This document shows, piece by piece, positions 1 to 8,392 of a stretch of 64,000 nt of DNA. The position numbers and the translations under genes were made by a program. Position 1 is the first letter of the stretch; the number at the start of each line of letters is the position of its first letter. The notes beneath the pieces are model-generated. The model was not told where the DNA came from, did no database searches, and saw only the letters and a list, made by a program, of their open reading frames with translations. Location of the stretch: positions 22,163-86,162 of the forward strand of contig NZ_MVOG01000002.1 of NCBI RefSeq assembly GCF_002286915.1, written 5' to 3'. This DNA comes from Bifidobacterium italicum (lineage in GTDB: Bacteria; Actinomycetota; Actinomycetes; Actinomycetales; Bifidobacteriaceae).

Positions 1-774
1 CGCCTCGACGAATCCGGCGGACACCGAGTACAGCAACGGGTTCTTCCACGCCTTGTTGTGCTGGATGAGCAGCCGGTCCTGCGCGTCGACGACCGTCATG
101 ATGACGGCCGGCTCCACGCGCGGGAACAGCAGCCTGAAGTCATCGTCGGCGTTCGTGCACCGCTGCGCCCATCCGCTCATCGCCTGCTCGACCGGATATC
201 CGCAGTGCGGGCAGTGCCGTTGGTAGGCGAACCAGTTCGACAGGGCGAGCATCGTCGTCGCCTGCCCGATCTCCCGCGCCGACGCGCGCGGCGCGAATCC
301 GCGCAGATCGACCCAGTCGAAGCGCGCGACCGCCGATGCGAAGATGCCGTCATGCGCGGCGTGCGCGTCGCCCATGTCGTCGAAGTCGTCGTCGACGTGC
401 CGCGCGGCGCCGTCTCCGGGCGTCTCGTGCGCGACGTCGGTCAGGTCGAGCGCGACGACGTGCTTCGGCGTCGCTCCCGCGTAGGAGCCGAGGTAGATCG
501 CCTTGACCTCGGGATGGTGCGGCAGCGCGTCGGCGACGTATCGTCCGGGCAATGTCGCGAGCCGCATATGCGCGGCCGACTGCCGTACGAGCGCGCGCTG
601 CCCGAAGGGCACTGCGAGCAGTCCCGCGCGCGTGAGCACGACGCTCGTGCCCGCTTCGCGCAGCACGTCGTCGATGAGTCGCGGGTCGGCGCGTCGTTCC
701 ACGCCGTAATCGATGTCGCCCTGTGCGAGCGGCAGGTACGGCAGCGCCTGCGTCAATGCGAGCGATGAGAACAT
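1..774 (-). CDS. nudC: NADH pyrophosphatase NudC-like, partial at left edge
   Basis: Reads leftwards and is cut by the window edge; 258 codons are visible. The family hydrolyses NAD(H) to NMN(H) and AMP, and can remove NAD caps from RNA. Visible are an N-terminal domain of about 150 residues, a zinc-ribbon start C-P-H-C with a third Cys 14 residues later (QRC), and the strand SVSAGFVEA that directly precedes the NUDIX box. The NUDIX box itself lies outside the window. The fourth ribbon Cys, expected four or five residues after the third, is missing (TNADDD follows). ATGs occur at 783, 780 and 774; a GAGGAG at 785-790 is best spaced for 774, so the start is uncertain by three codons. Confidence 0.85.
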   Translation of the reverse strand, partial: MFSSLALTQALPYLPLAQGDIDYGVERRADPRLIDDVLREAGTSVVLTRAGLLAVPFGQRALVRQSAAHMRLATLPGRYVADALPHHPEVKAIYLGSYAGATPKHVVALDLTDVAHETPGDGAARHVDDDFDDMGDAHAAHDGIFASAVARFDWVDLRGFAPRASAREIGQATTMLALSNWFAYQRHCPHCGYPVEQAMSGWAQRCTNADDDFRLLFPRVEPAVIMTVVDAQDRLLIQHNKAWKNPLLYSVSAGFVEA

Positions 775-999
775 CGGCATCATCTCCTCGGGACCGTCTC
801 CGGTCGTCGTCTTCTCCGTCGGGGACGTCACCTCCGCAGCCGGCCGGCAAGCCCCCTCCCCTCCACTGTAGGCCACGCCGCCGTATGACGGCGCCGCGAA
901 GGCTACGCGTTGCGCGATACGGTCTGCGCCGCCGGCCGATATTCCGCCGTAGGCCGCAGTCAACGCCCGCATGCACGGCCCGCGACCTTCGTCGTCGGC

Positions 1000-1869
1000 C
1001 TACCTGTTCTCGTCGACGGCGCGCGGCACGCGCGCGATGAGGTCGAGCAGCGCGTCCGCCACGATCTGCGGCCGTTCCCACGCACTGAAGTGCCCGCAAT
1101 CCTCGATCTCGGTGACGACGACGTCGGCGTGCGTCATCGCGTCCGCGATCGGCCGCATGACCTTCGGGCTGCTCGACGGATCGTCGAGCCCGCAGATGAC
1201 GGCCGCCGGCGCCTCGATCCGCGCGAACTGGTCGTTGAGGTCGGGGCGCCCGGCCGCCATCAGTTCGCGCCATGCGACGCCCGCCGGCTGCTGTTCGCGG
1301 ATCCATGCGCCGAACTGCTTGATGTAGGCCTGCGAACGCTTGACGCTCGAATCGCCGGGGTGCACGTCGGTGAAGAACATGACCGGTTCGGTCGTGTGCC
1401 GTTCGACGCATTCACGCGCGATCTGCACACGGTTCTCGCGCGCCTTTTCGCTGTCGGCGTCGCCTTTCGTGTCGAGCAGCGCGATGCCGGCGACCGTCTC
1501 GGGATGCCGCCGCTGGATGTCGAGGACGACGTATCCGCCCATCGACAGCCCCGCCCAAATCGCCTGCCCATAGCCGGCCGCGTGCAGCAGCTCGACGTAG
1601 GCGTCGGCGATCAGGTCCAGCGCCTGCGGATACGCCCCATCGGCGGCGATCTCGCCGCTGTCCTGCGGCGTCGGGACCGGCGACGCACCGGCCCCCGGCA
1701 TGTCGGGCGCCCAGATCGGGAACTGTGCGAGCTCCTGCGCGTCCGTCGTCTCCATCAACGCCGTCGCGCAGCGGTCCCACATCCTGTGGTCGACCGGGAA
1801 TCCGTGCACGAGGACGAGCGGCATCCCCTCGCCGTCCCTGTAGATGTGGTTTTCGATCGTCAGCGTCAT
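1000..1869 (-). CDS. alpha/beta hydrolase
   Basis: 289 residues, probably a soluble cytoplasmic hydrolase. The fold signature is clear: HGFP oxyanion region at about 22-25, nucleophile elbow G-L-S-M-G-G with Ser109, a likely acid in GLDDP near Asp230, and the catalytic His in DCGHFSAWERP at about 260. This is the arrangement of proline-iminopeptidase and esterase-like hydrolases of the alpha/beta family; the substrate cannot be told from sequence. GGAG lies eight bases upstream of the ATG. It has the same direction as the NudC gene to its left, with about 225 bp between them, and the NUDIX-like gene to its right. No sign of truncation. Confidence 0.85.
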   Translation of the reverse strand: MTLTIENHIYRDGEGMPLVLVHGFPVDHRMWDRCATALMETTDAQELAQFPIWAPDMPGAGASPVPTPQDSGEIAADGAYPQALDLIADAYVELLHAAGYGQAIWAGLSMGGYVVLDIQRRHPETVAGIALLDTKGDADSEKARENRVQIARECVERHTTEPVMFFTDVHPGDSSVKRSQAYIKQFGAWIREQQPAGVAWRELMAAGRPDLNDQFARIEAPAAVICGLDDPSSSPKVMRPIADAMTHADVVVTEIEDCGHFSAWERPQIVADALLDLIARVPRAVDENR

Positions 1870-1935
1870 CCTTGCGTCTCCTTGTCCGCGTCCGCCATGT
1901 CGTGCACGCCCGCCGCCGGTGCCGTCACGATCGCG

Positions 1936-2571
1936 TCACAGCCCCGCCCATGCGAGCGCCTGCCGCACAATATAGTCGTGGCCGTCGCTCATCTGCCCGA
2001 GGAATTCGTCGAAGGCGTCCGAGCGCGGATCGACCCATTCGACGTCGAGCGTCTCGTCCTGGGGTTTGCAATCGCCGGCGATCGGCACGATGTAGCACAA
2101 CGCGATCGCGTGCTGCCGCTCGTCGTGGTACGGCGAGACGCCGGGCGTCGGGAAGAACTCGGCGACGGTGAACGGCGTCAGTCCCTGCGGCAGCACCGGC
2201 AGCGCGATGTCGCCGAGGTCCTTCGCAACGTTGCGCGCGATCGCCTCGCGGATCGTCTCATGGTAGAGCACGCGGCCCGCGATGAGCGTGCGTTCGACGA
2301 CCGTGCCGCCGTCGGAGACGCGCAGCAGCGAGCCGATGCTCGTCACGCGGCCGAAGTCGTCGACGCGCACCGGCACGACCTCCACGTATGCGACCGGCAT
2401 CTCGCGGCGCACGCGGCCGAGTTCGCGTTCGTCGATCCATCCGGGGGGCGTGACGCGCCCCGAACCACGCGCCCGGGTGAAGTCCTCGGGTGTGATGTGG
2501 TCGAACTCGCCTCGGCGACGCCCCGCGTCGTAATCGTCGTCGTCCGGCACTTCGTCATTCAGAACTGGCAT
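1936..2571 (-). CDS. NUDIX-like protein of the DUF4916 type
   Basis: 211 residues. It resembles actinobacterial proteins annotated as NUDIX hydrolase family protein (DUF4916): an acidic N terminus, a central strand set (PVAYVEVVPVRVD), a helix with YHETIREAIARNVAKDLGD where a NUDIX box would sit, and a C-terminal DVEWVDP strand. The canonical G-x5-E-x7-R-E-U-x-E-E-x-G-U box is not present in full, so catalytic activity is unsure. No clear Shine-Dalgarno is seen. A GATAAT lies about six bases before the ATG, so translation could be leaderless. It is divergent from thioredoxin across about 215 bp. Confidence 0.7.
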   Translation of the reverse strand: MPVLNDEVPDDDDYDAGRRRGEFDHITPEDFTRARGSGRVTPPGWIDERELGRVRREMPVAYVEVVPVRVDDFGRVTSIGSLLRVSDGGTVVERTLIAGRVLYHETIREAIARNVAKDLGDIALPVLPQGLTPFTVAEFFPTPGVSPYHDERQHAIALCYIVPIAGDCKPQDETLDVEWVDPRSDAFDEFLGQMSDGHDYIVRQALAWAGL

Positions 2572-2786
2572 GTACCCATTATCGATGCGCGCGGGGTCCG
2601 CATGGAAGCGGCGTGTCGGAGCCGCCCCGCAACGCGGGGTGACGGTATCCGACGCGCGCCGGATCGCCCGCGATTACCCCGCTGGCTGATTCGGGGGCGT
2701 TCGCGCGCGTTTGTGGAATGCTGGAGGAGGCGATGCGGTTGTGCATAGCAGCCGCATCGAATACGAACGTCATTAAGGAGACCACC

Positions 2787-3185
2787 ATGGCAGTTCAGGA
2801 AATCACCACCGAGACCTTCCCGCAGGCAGTCAAGGACCATCAGATCGCGTTCTTCGACTTCTTCGCCACCTGGTGCGGCCCGTGCCGCGCCTTCGGCCCG
2901 ATCTTCGAGAAGGCGAGCGAGGCGAACCCGGATGTCTTCTTCGGCAAGATCGACATCGACAAGAACCAGGACCTCGCCGCGCAGGCGAACGTCCAGGCCG
3001 TGCCGACGCTGATGATCGTCAAGGATGGCCACATCATCTATCAGGAGCCGGGTGCGCTGCGCGCGCCGGATCTCGACGACATCATCGATCAGGCGAAGAA
3101 GCTCGACGTGCAGGCCGCGCTCGAGGAGGCGCAGAAGAACGATGAGGATCCGCATGAGATCCTCGAGGAGAACGAGGACAAGTAA
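2787..3185 (+). CDS. trxA: thioredoxin
   Basis: 132 residues. Cytoplasmic dithiol reductant: the C-G-P-C redox pair is at residues 30-33 in the usual F-F-A-T-W-C-G-P-C context, and the cis-Pro loop AVPTLMIVKDG is present. The ATG at 2787 follows AAGGAG at 2775-2780; an in-frame ATG further upstream has no support. The C terminus (after about residue 110) extends beyond the standard domain with a highly acidic tail (EEAQKNDEDPHEILEENEDK), longer than the usual 105-110 residue thioredoxin. A hairpin terminator follows, so it is probably transcribed alone. Confidence 0.93.
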   Translation: MAVQEITTETFPQAVKDHQIAFFDFFATWCGPCRAFGPIFEKASEANPDVFFGKIDIDKNQDLAAQANVQAVPTLMIVKDGHIIYQEPGALRAPDLDDIIDQAKKLDVQAALEEAQKNDEDPHEILEENEDK

Positions 3186-3208
3186 TCCGACCGTTCCCAC
3201 GGACGTCG

Positions 3209-3239
3209 CGCCCGTCCCGACCTCATGTCGGGGCGGGCG
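3209..3239 (+). terminator. intrinsic terminator after trxA
   Basis: Arms 3209-3221 (CGCCCGTCCCGAC) and 3227-3239 pair over 13 bp with one G-T wobble around a CTCAT loop, 23 bp after the thioredoxin stop, followed by TTCCTT. The rest of the gap to 3502 (about 260 bp) holds only a possible -10 TATACT at 3380-3385 for the next gene; no riboswitch consensus was recognised. Confidence 0.75.
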
Positions 3240-3502
3240 TTCCTTGTCCGCCCCGACTTCGGCGTTCCGCCGTCGGCGCATCCGCGGCCGTCCCCCGCGG
3301 CTACGCCGACGAATCATGGAAGCCGATGTCCGAACTGTGAAGATATCGGCATTCCCGAGCCGCGCCGAAAGGCGTGCGATATACTGTTGTTCAGTGTGTA
3401 TTCCGGCGGCGGTCATATGAGACCGCGCGCACCGCGACGCCCTTTGCCTGATCGGGGCCGCGAATACCGCCGAGGATTATCGGACGTACGTTGAGGAGCA
3501 CA

Positions 3503-4561
3503 ATGGCTACCCATCACAAAGCAGACCAACCGACGCTTCGTTCGCTCACCAGGAGGCAGTGGATCCGCATCGCCTCCGTGTGCGCAGCCGTGGGTCTGGT
3601 CGTGGCTGGAGGTGCGGCCACGCGAAGCATCTATTCCCATGCCAGCGCCACCCCCACCGCACAGCCGACCGCCTACTCGATCTCCGATGAGCATGCGGCC
3701 TCCCGTGGCAACGCACGTGACGCGCTCGATGGCGAGCCGACCTACGTGAACGTCACGATCAACGGCAAGACGCGCACCGTGCTCGGCACGAACTTCACCG
3801 ACGTGAAGTCGGTGCTCGACGCCGGCGACATCACGCTCGAGAGCGGCGACACCGTCGAACCGTCACTGAAGACGAAGGTCGATGAATCGACGACGATCAC
3901 GATCAACCGCGCCGGCGCGAAGATGGAGACCGAGGAATCGAAGATCCCGTTCAACACCGTCAAGAAGGAGACGTCGTCGCTGCCGAAGGGCACCGAGAAG
4001 GTCGAGACCGAAGGCCAGGAGGGCATCCTCGAGAGGACGAACCTCGTCGAACGCAGCGGCGACAAGGTCATCTCGACGAACACCTTCGCCTCTTGGGTGA
4101 AGAAGGCCCCGGTCGAGAAGGTCATCCTCGTCGGCACCGCGGACCCGCAGCCGGCGGCGCAGCCGCAGCCCACGACGGATACGTCGGCCGGCTCCTCGTC
4201 GGATTCGGACAACGCGTCGAAGCCGGCGTCGAACAACAGCATCGGCACGACCGCCCCGGTCGGCGAGATGCAGCAGTGGGCGCATGACTACCTGCTCGCG
4301 AACGGCGGCACCGAAGCCGATTTCACGGCTACCGTCTTCATCATCTCCCACGAGTCCGGCTGGTCGGTCACGGCCACGAACCCGTCCTCCGGCGCCTACG
4401 GTCTGGCGCAGGCGCTGCCGGGCAGCAAGATGGCCTCGCATGGCGCCGACTGGGCGACGAACTACCAGACGCAGCTCAAGTGGTTCTGGGATTACTGCAA
4501 GGGCCGCTACGGCTCGATCCAGGGCGCGTACGCGTTCTGGCAGGCGAACCACTGGTACTGA
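3503..4561 (+). CDS. DUF348-G5-lysozyme-like cell-wall protein (resuscitation-promoting-factor-like)
   Basis: 352 residues. A short cytoplasmic N terminus is followed by one membrane or signal segment (about 22-42), a ubiquitin-like DUF348 region (about 80-137), a G5 domain (about 142-211), a Pro/Gln/Ser/Asp-rich linker (212-252) and a C-terminal lysozyme-like domain (255-352). The likely catalytic Glu284 lies in ISHESGW, followed by SSGAYGLAQALPG and ending QANHWY. Family knowledge: such proteins cut peptidoglycan at the cell surface during growth, division or resuscitation. The ATG at 3503 is used because GAGGAG at 3493-3498 precedes it; the TTG at 3491 overlaps that site. A shared terminator lies downstream. 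Confidence 0.87.
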   Translation: MATHHKADQPTLRSLTRRQWIRIASVCAAVGLVVAGGAATRSIYSHASATPTAQPTAYSISDEHAASRGNARDALDGEPTYVNVTINGKTRTVLGTNFTDVKSVLDAGDITLESGDTVEPSLKTKVDESTTITINRAGAKMETEESKIPFNTVKKETSSLPKGTEKVETEGQEGILERTNLVERSGDKVISTNTFASWVKKAPVEKVILVGTADPQPAAQPQPTTDTSAGSSSDSDNASKPASNNSIGTTAPVGEMQQWAHDYLLANGGTEADFTATVFIISHESGWSVTATNPSSGAYGLAQALPGSKMASHGADWATNYQTQLKWFWDYCKGRYGSIQGAYAFWQANHWY

Positions 4562-4617
4562 TCCGGCGCCGGCTCCCAAGAGCATCCGTTCCGCCGGCTC
4601 CGGTCGCCGGAACAACA

Positions 4618-4651
4618 TTGAGGCCCCATGGCATATGCCATGGGGCCTCAA
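4618..4651. terminator. bidirectional terminator between convergent genes
   Basis: A 34-bp perfect inverted repeat (TTGAGGCCCCATGGCA, TA centre, mirrored arm) between the stop of the rightward lysozyme-like gene and the stop of the leftward 157-residue gene. The position and strength fit a two-way transcription stop; the T-rich tail is weak on both sides. Confidence 0.75.
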
Positions 4652-4685
4652 TGGCTATTGAAGGCATTGACGGGCCGGAAAACAA

Positions 4686-5159
4686 TCAGGCGGCGTGCCT
4701 AGGGGTTGAATCCTGCCCCGTCGCGTTGTAATCGACGCCCTTTTTGCGGCCGCGCTTCTTCATGACGCCCTGACGGCAATCGCGCACATCGAAGATGACC
4801 GTCTTGTCATCCGGGAACGGCGTGCCCTTGAGCTGCGCGAAGGCGACCTCATCATCGGCGACTTCGGGGAAATCGAAGAACCGGAGCACGGCGTTGAGCA
4901 CGACCGGGCTGTTCAGCGTCACCGACACGGTCTTGCGGTTCGGCGTGACGAATTCGATGGCGTTGGGGTCCGTCTCCGCGCATTCACGGATGGCGACCTG
5001 CTTGGTATGGGGGTTCGTCAGGATCTGCACATAGCTGGGAGCATCCAATTCCTGCACCGTGTTCTTGTTGAACCGCATGTACCGGGGCGTCACTGTGAGG
5101 ACGGCGCTGCCTGCGGTGCTGGCAGGATTGACAGGCTCAAAACCTTGTAAAACCGACAT
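4686..5159 (-). CDS. conserved-looking hypothetical protein with basic tail
   Basis: 157 residues, not recognised. No signal peptide or membrane segment. The protein is mixed alpha/beta: VLTVTPRYMRFN, YVQILTNPHTKQVAIREC and KTVSVTLNSPVVLNAVLRFF look like strands plus a helix. A basic patch KKRGRKKG near residue 135-142 resembles an AT-hook-like or nucleic-acid-binding tail, followed by a disordered end. AAGGAAG lies about seven bases before the ATG. Its promoter region is strikingly AT-rich against the GC-rich flanks. It is convergent with the lysozyme-like gene. A DNA-associated role is only a guess. Confidence 0.7.
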   Translation of the reverse strand: MSVLQGFEPVNPASTAGSAVLTVTPRYMRFNKNTVQELDAPSYVQILTNPHTKQVAIRECAETDPNAIEFVTPNRKTVSVTLNSPVVLNAVLRFFDFPEVADDEVAFAQLKGTPFPDDKTVIFDVRDCRQGVMKKRGRKKGVDYNATGQDSTPRHAA

Positions 5160-5193
5160 ATTCGAACTTCCTTACGTCGTGATTTTGATTGCT

Positions 5194-5245
5194 TGCCCTT
5201 AAACTATATACCATATATCGTATTTTTAAAAATCGAAGTGTCGCG
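5194..5245 (-). promoter_or_regulatory. AT-rich promoter region of the 157-residue gene
   Basis: About 50 bp of nearly pure A+T in GC-rich surroundings, 35-85 bp upstream of the leftward ATG. It contains ATTTTTAAAAAT (12-bp perfect palindrome, 5222-5233) and a near-palindromic ATATACCATATAT (about 5206-5218). On the minus strand TATAGT could be the -10. The symmetric boxes could be operator sites. Confidence 0.45.
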
Positions 5246-5292
5246 CATTGCCGGGAGGCCGCCAGCGATCAACACTGGCAAATAAGGAAACA

Positions 5293-5320
5293 GGGGCGGA
5301 ACGAATATTCGTTCCGCCCC
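5293..5320 (-). terminator. terminator of the EPS operon
   Basis: 28-bp perfect palindrome (GGGGCGGAACGAAT and its mirror) located 50 bp after the stop of the DUF4012 gene. On the leftward strand it is followed by TGTTTCCTTATTT, giving a hairpin plus moderately U-rich tail. Confidence 0.8.
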
Positions 5321-5370
5321 ATCCGCGCCGTCAACATATATGGCGCAGCGGCACTGTCACTGTGTCGTCA

Positions 5371-7326
5371 TCACTGCACGCGGCACAGCTTCGTGTAGGT
5401 GACGTCCGGCTTCGCCGATGTCGTCGGCGTCTCGTCGATGCCGAGCTTCTGCGTCGCATCCGGCGACACCGTCACATCGAAGGAGTAGGTGACGGTGCTT
5501 TCCGGCTGCACCTGCGTCATCGTCGTGTAGATGAGCCTGAAGTTGAGCGAGTCGGCGACCGGATCCGCGCCGTTGCCGGTGACCTCGAAGTTGCTCATCG
5601 AGCCTCCCGCCGGCGGCATGAACACGATCTTCTCGAAGCTCGTGCCGTGGCTGTCGGGATACTCGGACCTGATGCCGGTGATGTAGTCCGGCAGCGTCTT
5701 CGATTCCTCATCCGTCATCGTGTTCCGGATCGTGTACTCCACATGGTACTTCGCCGCGCCTTCCTCACCGCAGTCGAGTTGCGTGATCTTCGTGGAGCGC
5801 TTGATGTACCAGCCCATCTTCGACGGGTTGTTCTCGGTGACGTAGATGCCGATCTCCGGCTTGGCCTCGTCGAGCGGCACCGTGGACGTCAATCCACGCT
5901 CCCAGAGGATCTGCTGCAACGTCGGGTCGAAGGAGTAGACGGACAGATGCCGGTCATGTGCGAGCGTCAGCATCTCGGAGACGAGGCCCACCATCTTCCC
6001 CGCGCTCAGATCGCCCATAAGCCGCTTGACGCAGGCCTTCGCCACGGTGCCGAACATCGCGTCGGTGTCCTCGGGCGCGTACTCCTTGTATGCCGTGTTC
6101 AGCAGGAAGTCGGCGGTGTTCGTGCCGGTCAGCACCGTTCCGTTGGCGAGCTTCACGTCCCCGAGGACTTTGACGAGGCTCTGCACCATCAGCGGATCGG
6201 CAAGGATGACGCCGTTGAGTTCGGTGTGCTTGCCCATATCCGTCTGATCCCAGATGTCTTTGAAGTATTGCGCGACGCGCACGTTATCCGGCGAATTCGC
6301 GATGTCGCGCGCATCGTAGTTCAGGCGCATCGGACCTTCGTCCTTGTACAGGCGGGCTTCGTCTTCGGACAGGTTGCGCGCCGTGACTTTATATCCGGGG
6401 AATGCGGCACTGCTCTGGAAATCGCCGATCTCAATCTTGCCGTCGTCGATCGTGACGGTGCCGACCGCACCGACCAAGCCGCCGCTCGCGCGCATCTCGC
6501 CGGGAGTCATCGCGAGAATCGCGTAGGTCTGCTTGCCGTCGTAGCCGAGCCATTCGGGCAGTTTCGGCGCATATTCGTAGATGCCAGCCTGCAGATACCG
6601 ATTGGCCTTGTCGAGCATGCCGCGGCTGCTGTTGAGCGCGTTCGCGACGACGCCGATGCCCGGTTCGGGTATCCTGTCGAATTCCTCGGTGTACCGCTGC
6701 AGCGACTGTGCGGCCGTGTCGAGCTCCGGCAGCGACTGCATAATGGGCTCGACGTTGATGCGACCGTTCTTGTAGATCGATTTGACGTCGATCCGCTGCG
6801 CGACGTCGACGAATTTCGGCGCCGTGTCCTGCGCCATCTCGTCGACGACGTCGGTCATCATCCGCACGACGCGCATGCTGCCTTTGATGCCGGGGATCTT
6901 CTCGGTGAACGACCACAATCCGCCGTTCGTGATGTCCCTCGCGGCGCGCGTCTGCTTCTGCACGTCGGCGACGACGCCGTCGAGGTCGTTGAGACGATTG
7001 TTTTTGACGGCGTCCTTGACGACGGCGATCGCCGCCTCCTCGTGATGCTTGACGAGCAGCGCCTGCGTGCCGACCGTGCCGATGAACGCGACGACGACCG
7101 CGGCGATCGCGATGAGGACCCATCCCCACCAACGCACGCGCCGGTACCATGCCGGCTTGTCCTTGTCGTCCCCGCCGGCTTCGGCCGCCGCCGTATCCGC
7201 GCCGTCGGTGCGCTCTGCGGTGTCGTCCATCGTGGCGTCGTCCGCCGGCGCGGCGCCGCCGACGCCCGGCGTCGTCATGCCGTCCTGCACGGCTTCGATA
7301 TCATGCTCGTCGTCATGTGTGGGCAT
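5371..7326 (-). CDS. DUF4012 membrane-anchored envelope protein
   Basis: About 651 residues. An acidic, disordered N-terminal cytoplasmic tail (1-58) is followed by a WYRRVRWWGW interface and one membrane span (about 68-90), leaving roughly 560 residues outside. The extracellular part contains the DUF4012 signature region (SRGMLDKANRYL, LGYDGKQTYAI, RASGGLVGAVGTV). DUF4012 proteins often sit in actinobacterial polysaccharide loci; the biochemical role is unknown, perhaps attachment or export of the polymer. It is the last gene of the leftward EPS operon, with about 165 bp to rmlA. GTG at 7329 and ATG at 7326 are both possible; AGAGGA favours the ATG. Confidence 0.85.
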   Translation of the reverse strand: MPTHDDEHDIEAVQDGMTTPGVGGAAPADDATMDDTAERTDGADTAAAEAGGDDKDKPAWYRRVRWWGWVLIAIAAVVVAFIGTVGTQALLVKHHEEAAIAVVKDAVKNNRLNDLDGVVADVQKQTRAARDITNGGLWSFTEKIPGIKGSMRVVRMMTDVVDEMAQDTAPKFVDVAQRIDVKSIYKNGRINVEPIMQSLPELDTAAQSLQRYTEEFDRIPEPGIGVVANALNSSRGMLDKANRYLQAGIYEYAPKLPEWLGYDGKQTYAILAMTPGEMRASGGLVGAVGTVTIDDGKIEIGDFQSSAAFPGYKVTARNLSEDEARLYKDEGPMRLNYDARDIANSPDNVRVAQYFKDIWDQTDMGKHTELNGVILADPLMVQSLVKVLGDVKLANGTVLTGTNTADFLLNTAYKEYAPEDTDAMFGTVAKACVKRLMGDLSAGKMVGLVSEMLTLAHDRHLSVYSFDPTLQQILWERGLTSTVPLDEAKPEIGIYVTENNPSKMGWYIKRSTKITQLDCGEEGAAKYHVEYTIRNTMTDEESKTLPDYITGIRSEYPDSHGTSFEKIVFMPPAGGSMSNFEVTGNGADPVADSLNFRLIYTTMTQVQPESTVTYSFDVTVSPDATQKLGIDETPTTSAKPDVTYTKLCRVQ

Positions 7327-7490
7327 CACGATTCCTCTCGGTGGTCATTCTCAACATGCGAAAACGCATTGACGCCGCCCACGTCTGACCCACGGACGGC
7401 ATGTCGCCGGCGCGCCACGCAAAAGGCGCGCACACGCCGGTATGCCATTGTAGCCATGCGCGGCGAACTCGCCGAAGTCAGCGCATCACC

Positions 7491-8381
7491 TCAGTCGTCG
7501 TGACCGACCATGATCTTGTCGTCGGCCACGTCGAGCAGATGCTGCCCGTAGGGGCTCTTGCCGTACTTGCGGCCGGCTTCGACGAGCTGCTCCTTCGTGA
7601 TCCACCCGTTCTCGTAGGCGATCTCCTCGATGACCGAGATCGGCATGTTCTGCGCGCGCTGGATCGTGCGGACGAACTCGCCCGCCTCGAAGAGGCTGTC
7701 CATCGTGCCGGTGTCGAGCCATGCATAACCGCGGCCGAGCGTCTGCACATGCAGGCTGCCGTCGTCGAGGTACATGCGGTTGAGGTCGGTGATCTCCAGC
7801 TCGCCGCGCGGCGAAGGACGCACCTGCTTCGCGAAGTCGACGACGCGGTCGTCGTAGAAATACAGTCCGGTCACCGCGTAGTTCGAGGCCGGATGCTCAG
7901 GCTTCTCGACGATGCTGACGGCTTTGTGGTCCTTGTCGAATTCGACGACGCCGTAGCGTTCCGGATCGTCGACGTAGTAGCCGAAGACGGTCGCACCGTG
8001 TTCGAGCGTGGCGGCGCGCCGCAGCTGACGGCCCAGACCGTTGCCGTAGAAGATGTTGTCGCCGAGCACGAGCGCGCAGGCGTCGCCGCCGATGAACTCC
8101 TCGCCGAGCAGGAAGGCCTGGGCGAGGCCGTCGGGGCTCGGCTGCACCTTGTAGTGCAGCGAGACGCCGTATTGGGAGCCGTCGCCGAGCAGCCGTTCGA
8201 AGTTCGGCAGGTCCTTCGGCGTCGAGATGATCAGGATGTCGCGGATGCCGGCGAGCATCAGCGTGCTCAGCGGGTAGAAGATCATCGGCTTGTCGTAGAC
8301 CGGCAGCAGCTGCTTCGACGTGACCGTCGTCAGCGGGTACAGTCGCGTGCCGGATCCGCCGGCGAGGATGATGCCCTTCAT
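7491..8381 (-). CDS. rmlA: glucose-1-phosphate thymidylyltransferase RmlA
   Basis: 296 residues, the usual length. First step of dTDP-L-rhamnose synthesis: glucose-1-phosphate plus dTTP gives dTDP-glucose. The nucleotide-binding start [18 protein letters not shown] is canonical, followed by [17 protein letters not shown] and the VLGDNIFYG motif. It starts 11 bases after the rmlCD stop, with GAAAGGA upstream; of two adjacent ATGs (8384, 8381) the second gives better spacing and matches known N termini. With rmlB and rmlCD it completes the pathway, in the order rmlB-rmlCD-rmlA along the transcript. Confidence 0.95.
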   Translation of the reverse strand: MKGIILAGGSGTRLYPLTTVTSKQLLPVYDKPMIFYPLSTLMLAGIRDILIISTPKDLPNFERLLGDGSQYGVSLHYKVQPSPDGLAQAFLLGEEFIGGDACALVLGDNIFYGNGLGRQLRRAATLEHGATVFGYYVDDPERYGVVEFDKDHKAVSIVEKPEHPASNYAVTGLYFYDDRVVDFAKQVRPSPRGELEITDLNRMYLDDGSLHVQTLGRGYAWLDTGTMDSLFEAGEFVRTIQRAQNMPISVIEEIAYENGWITKEQLVEAGRKYGKSPYGQHLLDVADDKIMVGHDD

Positions 8382-8392
8382 CATGCGTCCTT

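Noticed and set aside
350..1411. Long leftward reading frame rich in Arg
   Set aside because: It is a shadow of NudC and the alpha/beta hydrolase in another frame: Arg/Ala/Gly-rich, no domain motifs, while the competing frames have full catalytic signatures.
910..2748. 612-codon rightward open frame
   Set aside because: Antisense shadow of two well-supported leftward genes; composition is typical of GC-rich antisense frames.
3240..3502. c-di-AMP (ydaO-type) riboswitch before the cell-wall hydrolase gene
   Set aside because: Such switches often precede these genes in actinobacteria, but the conserved core segments could not be found here.
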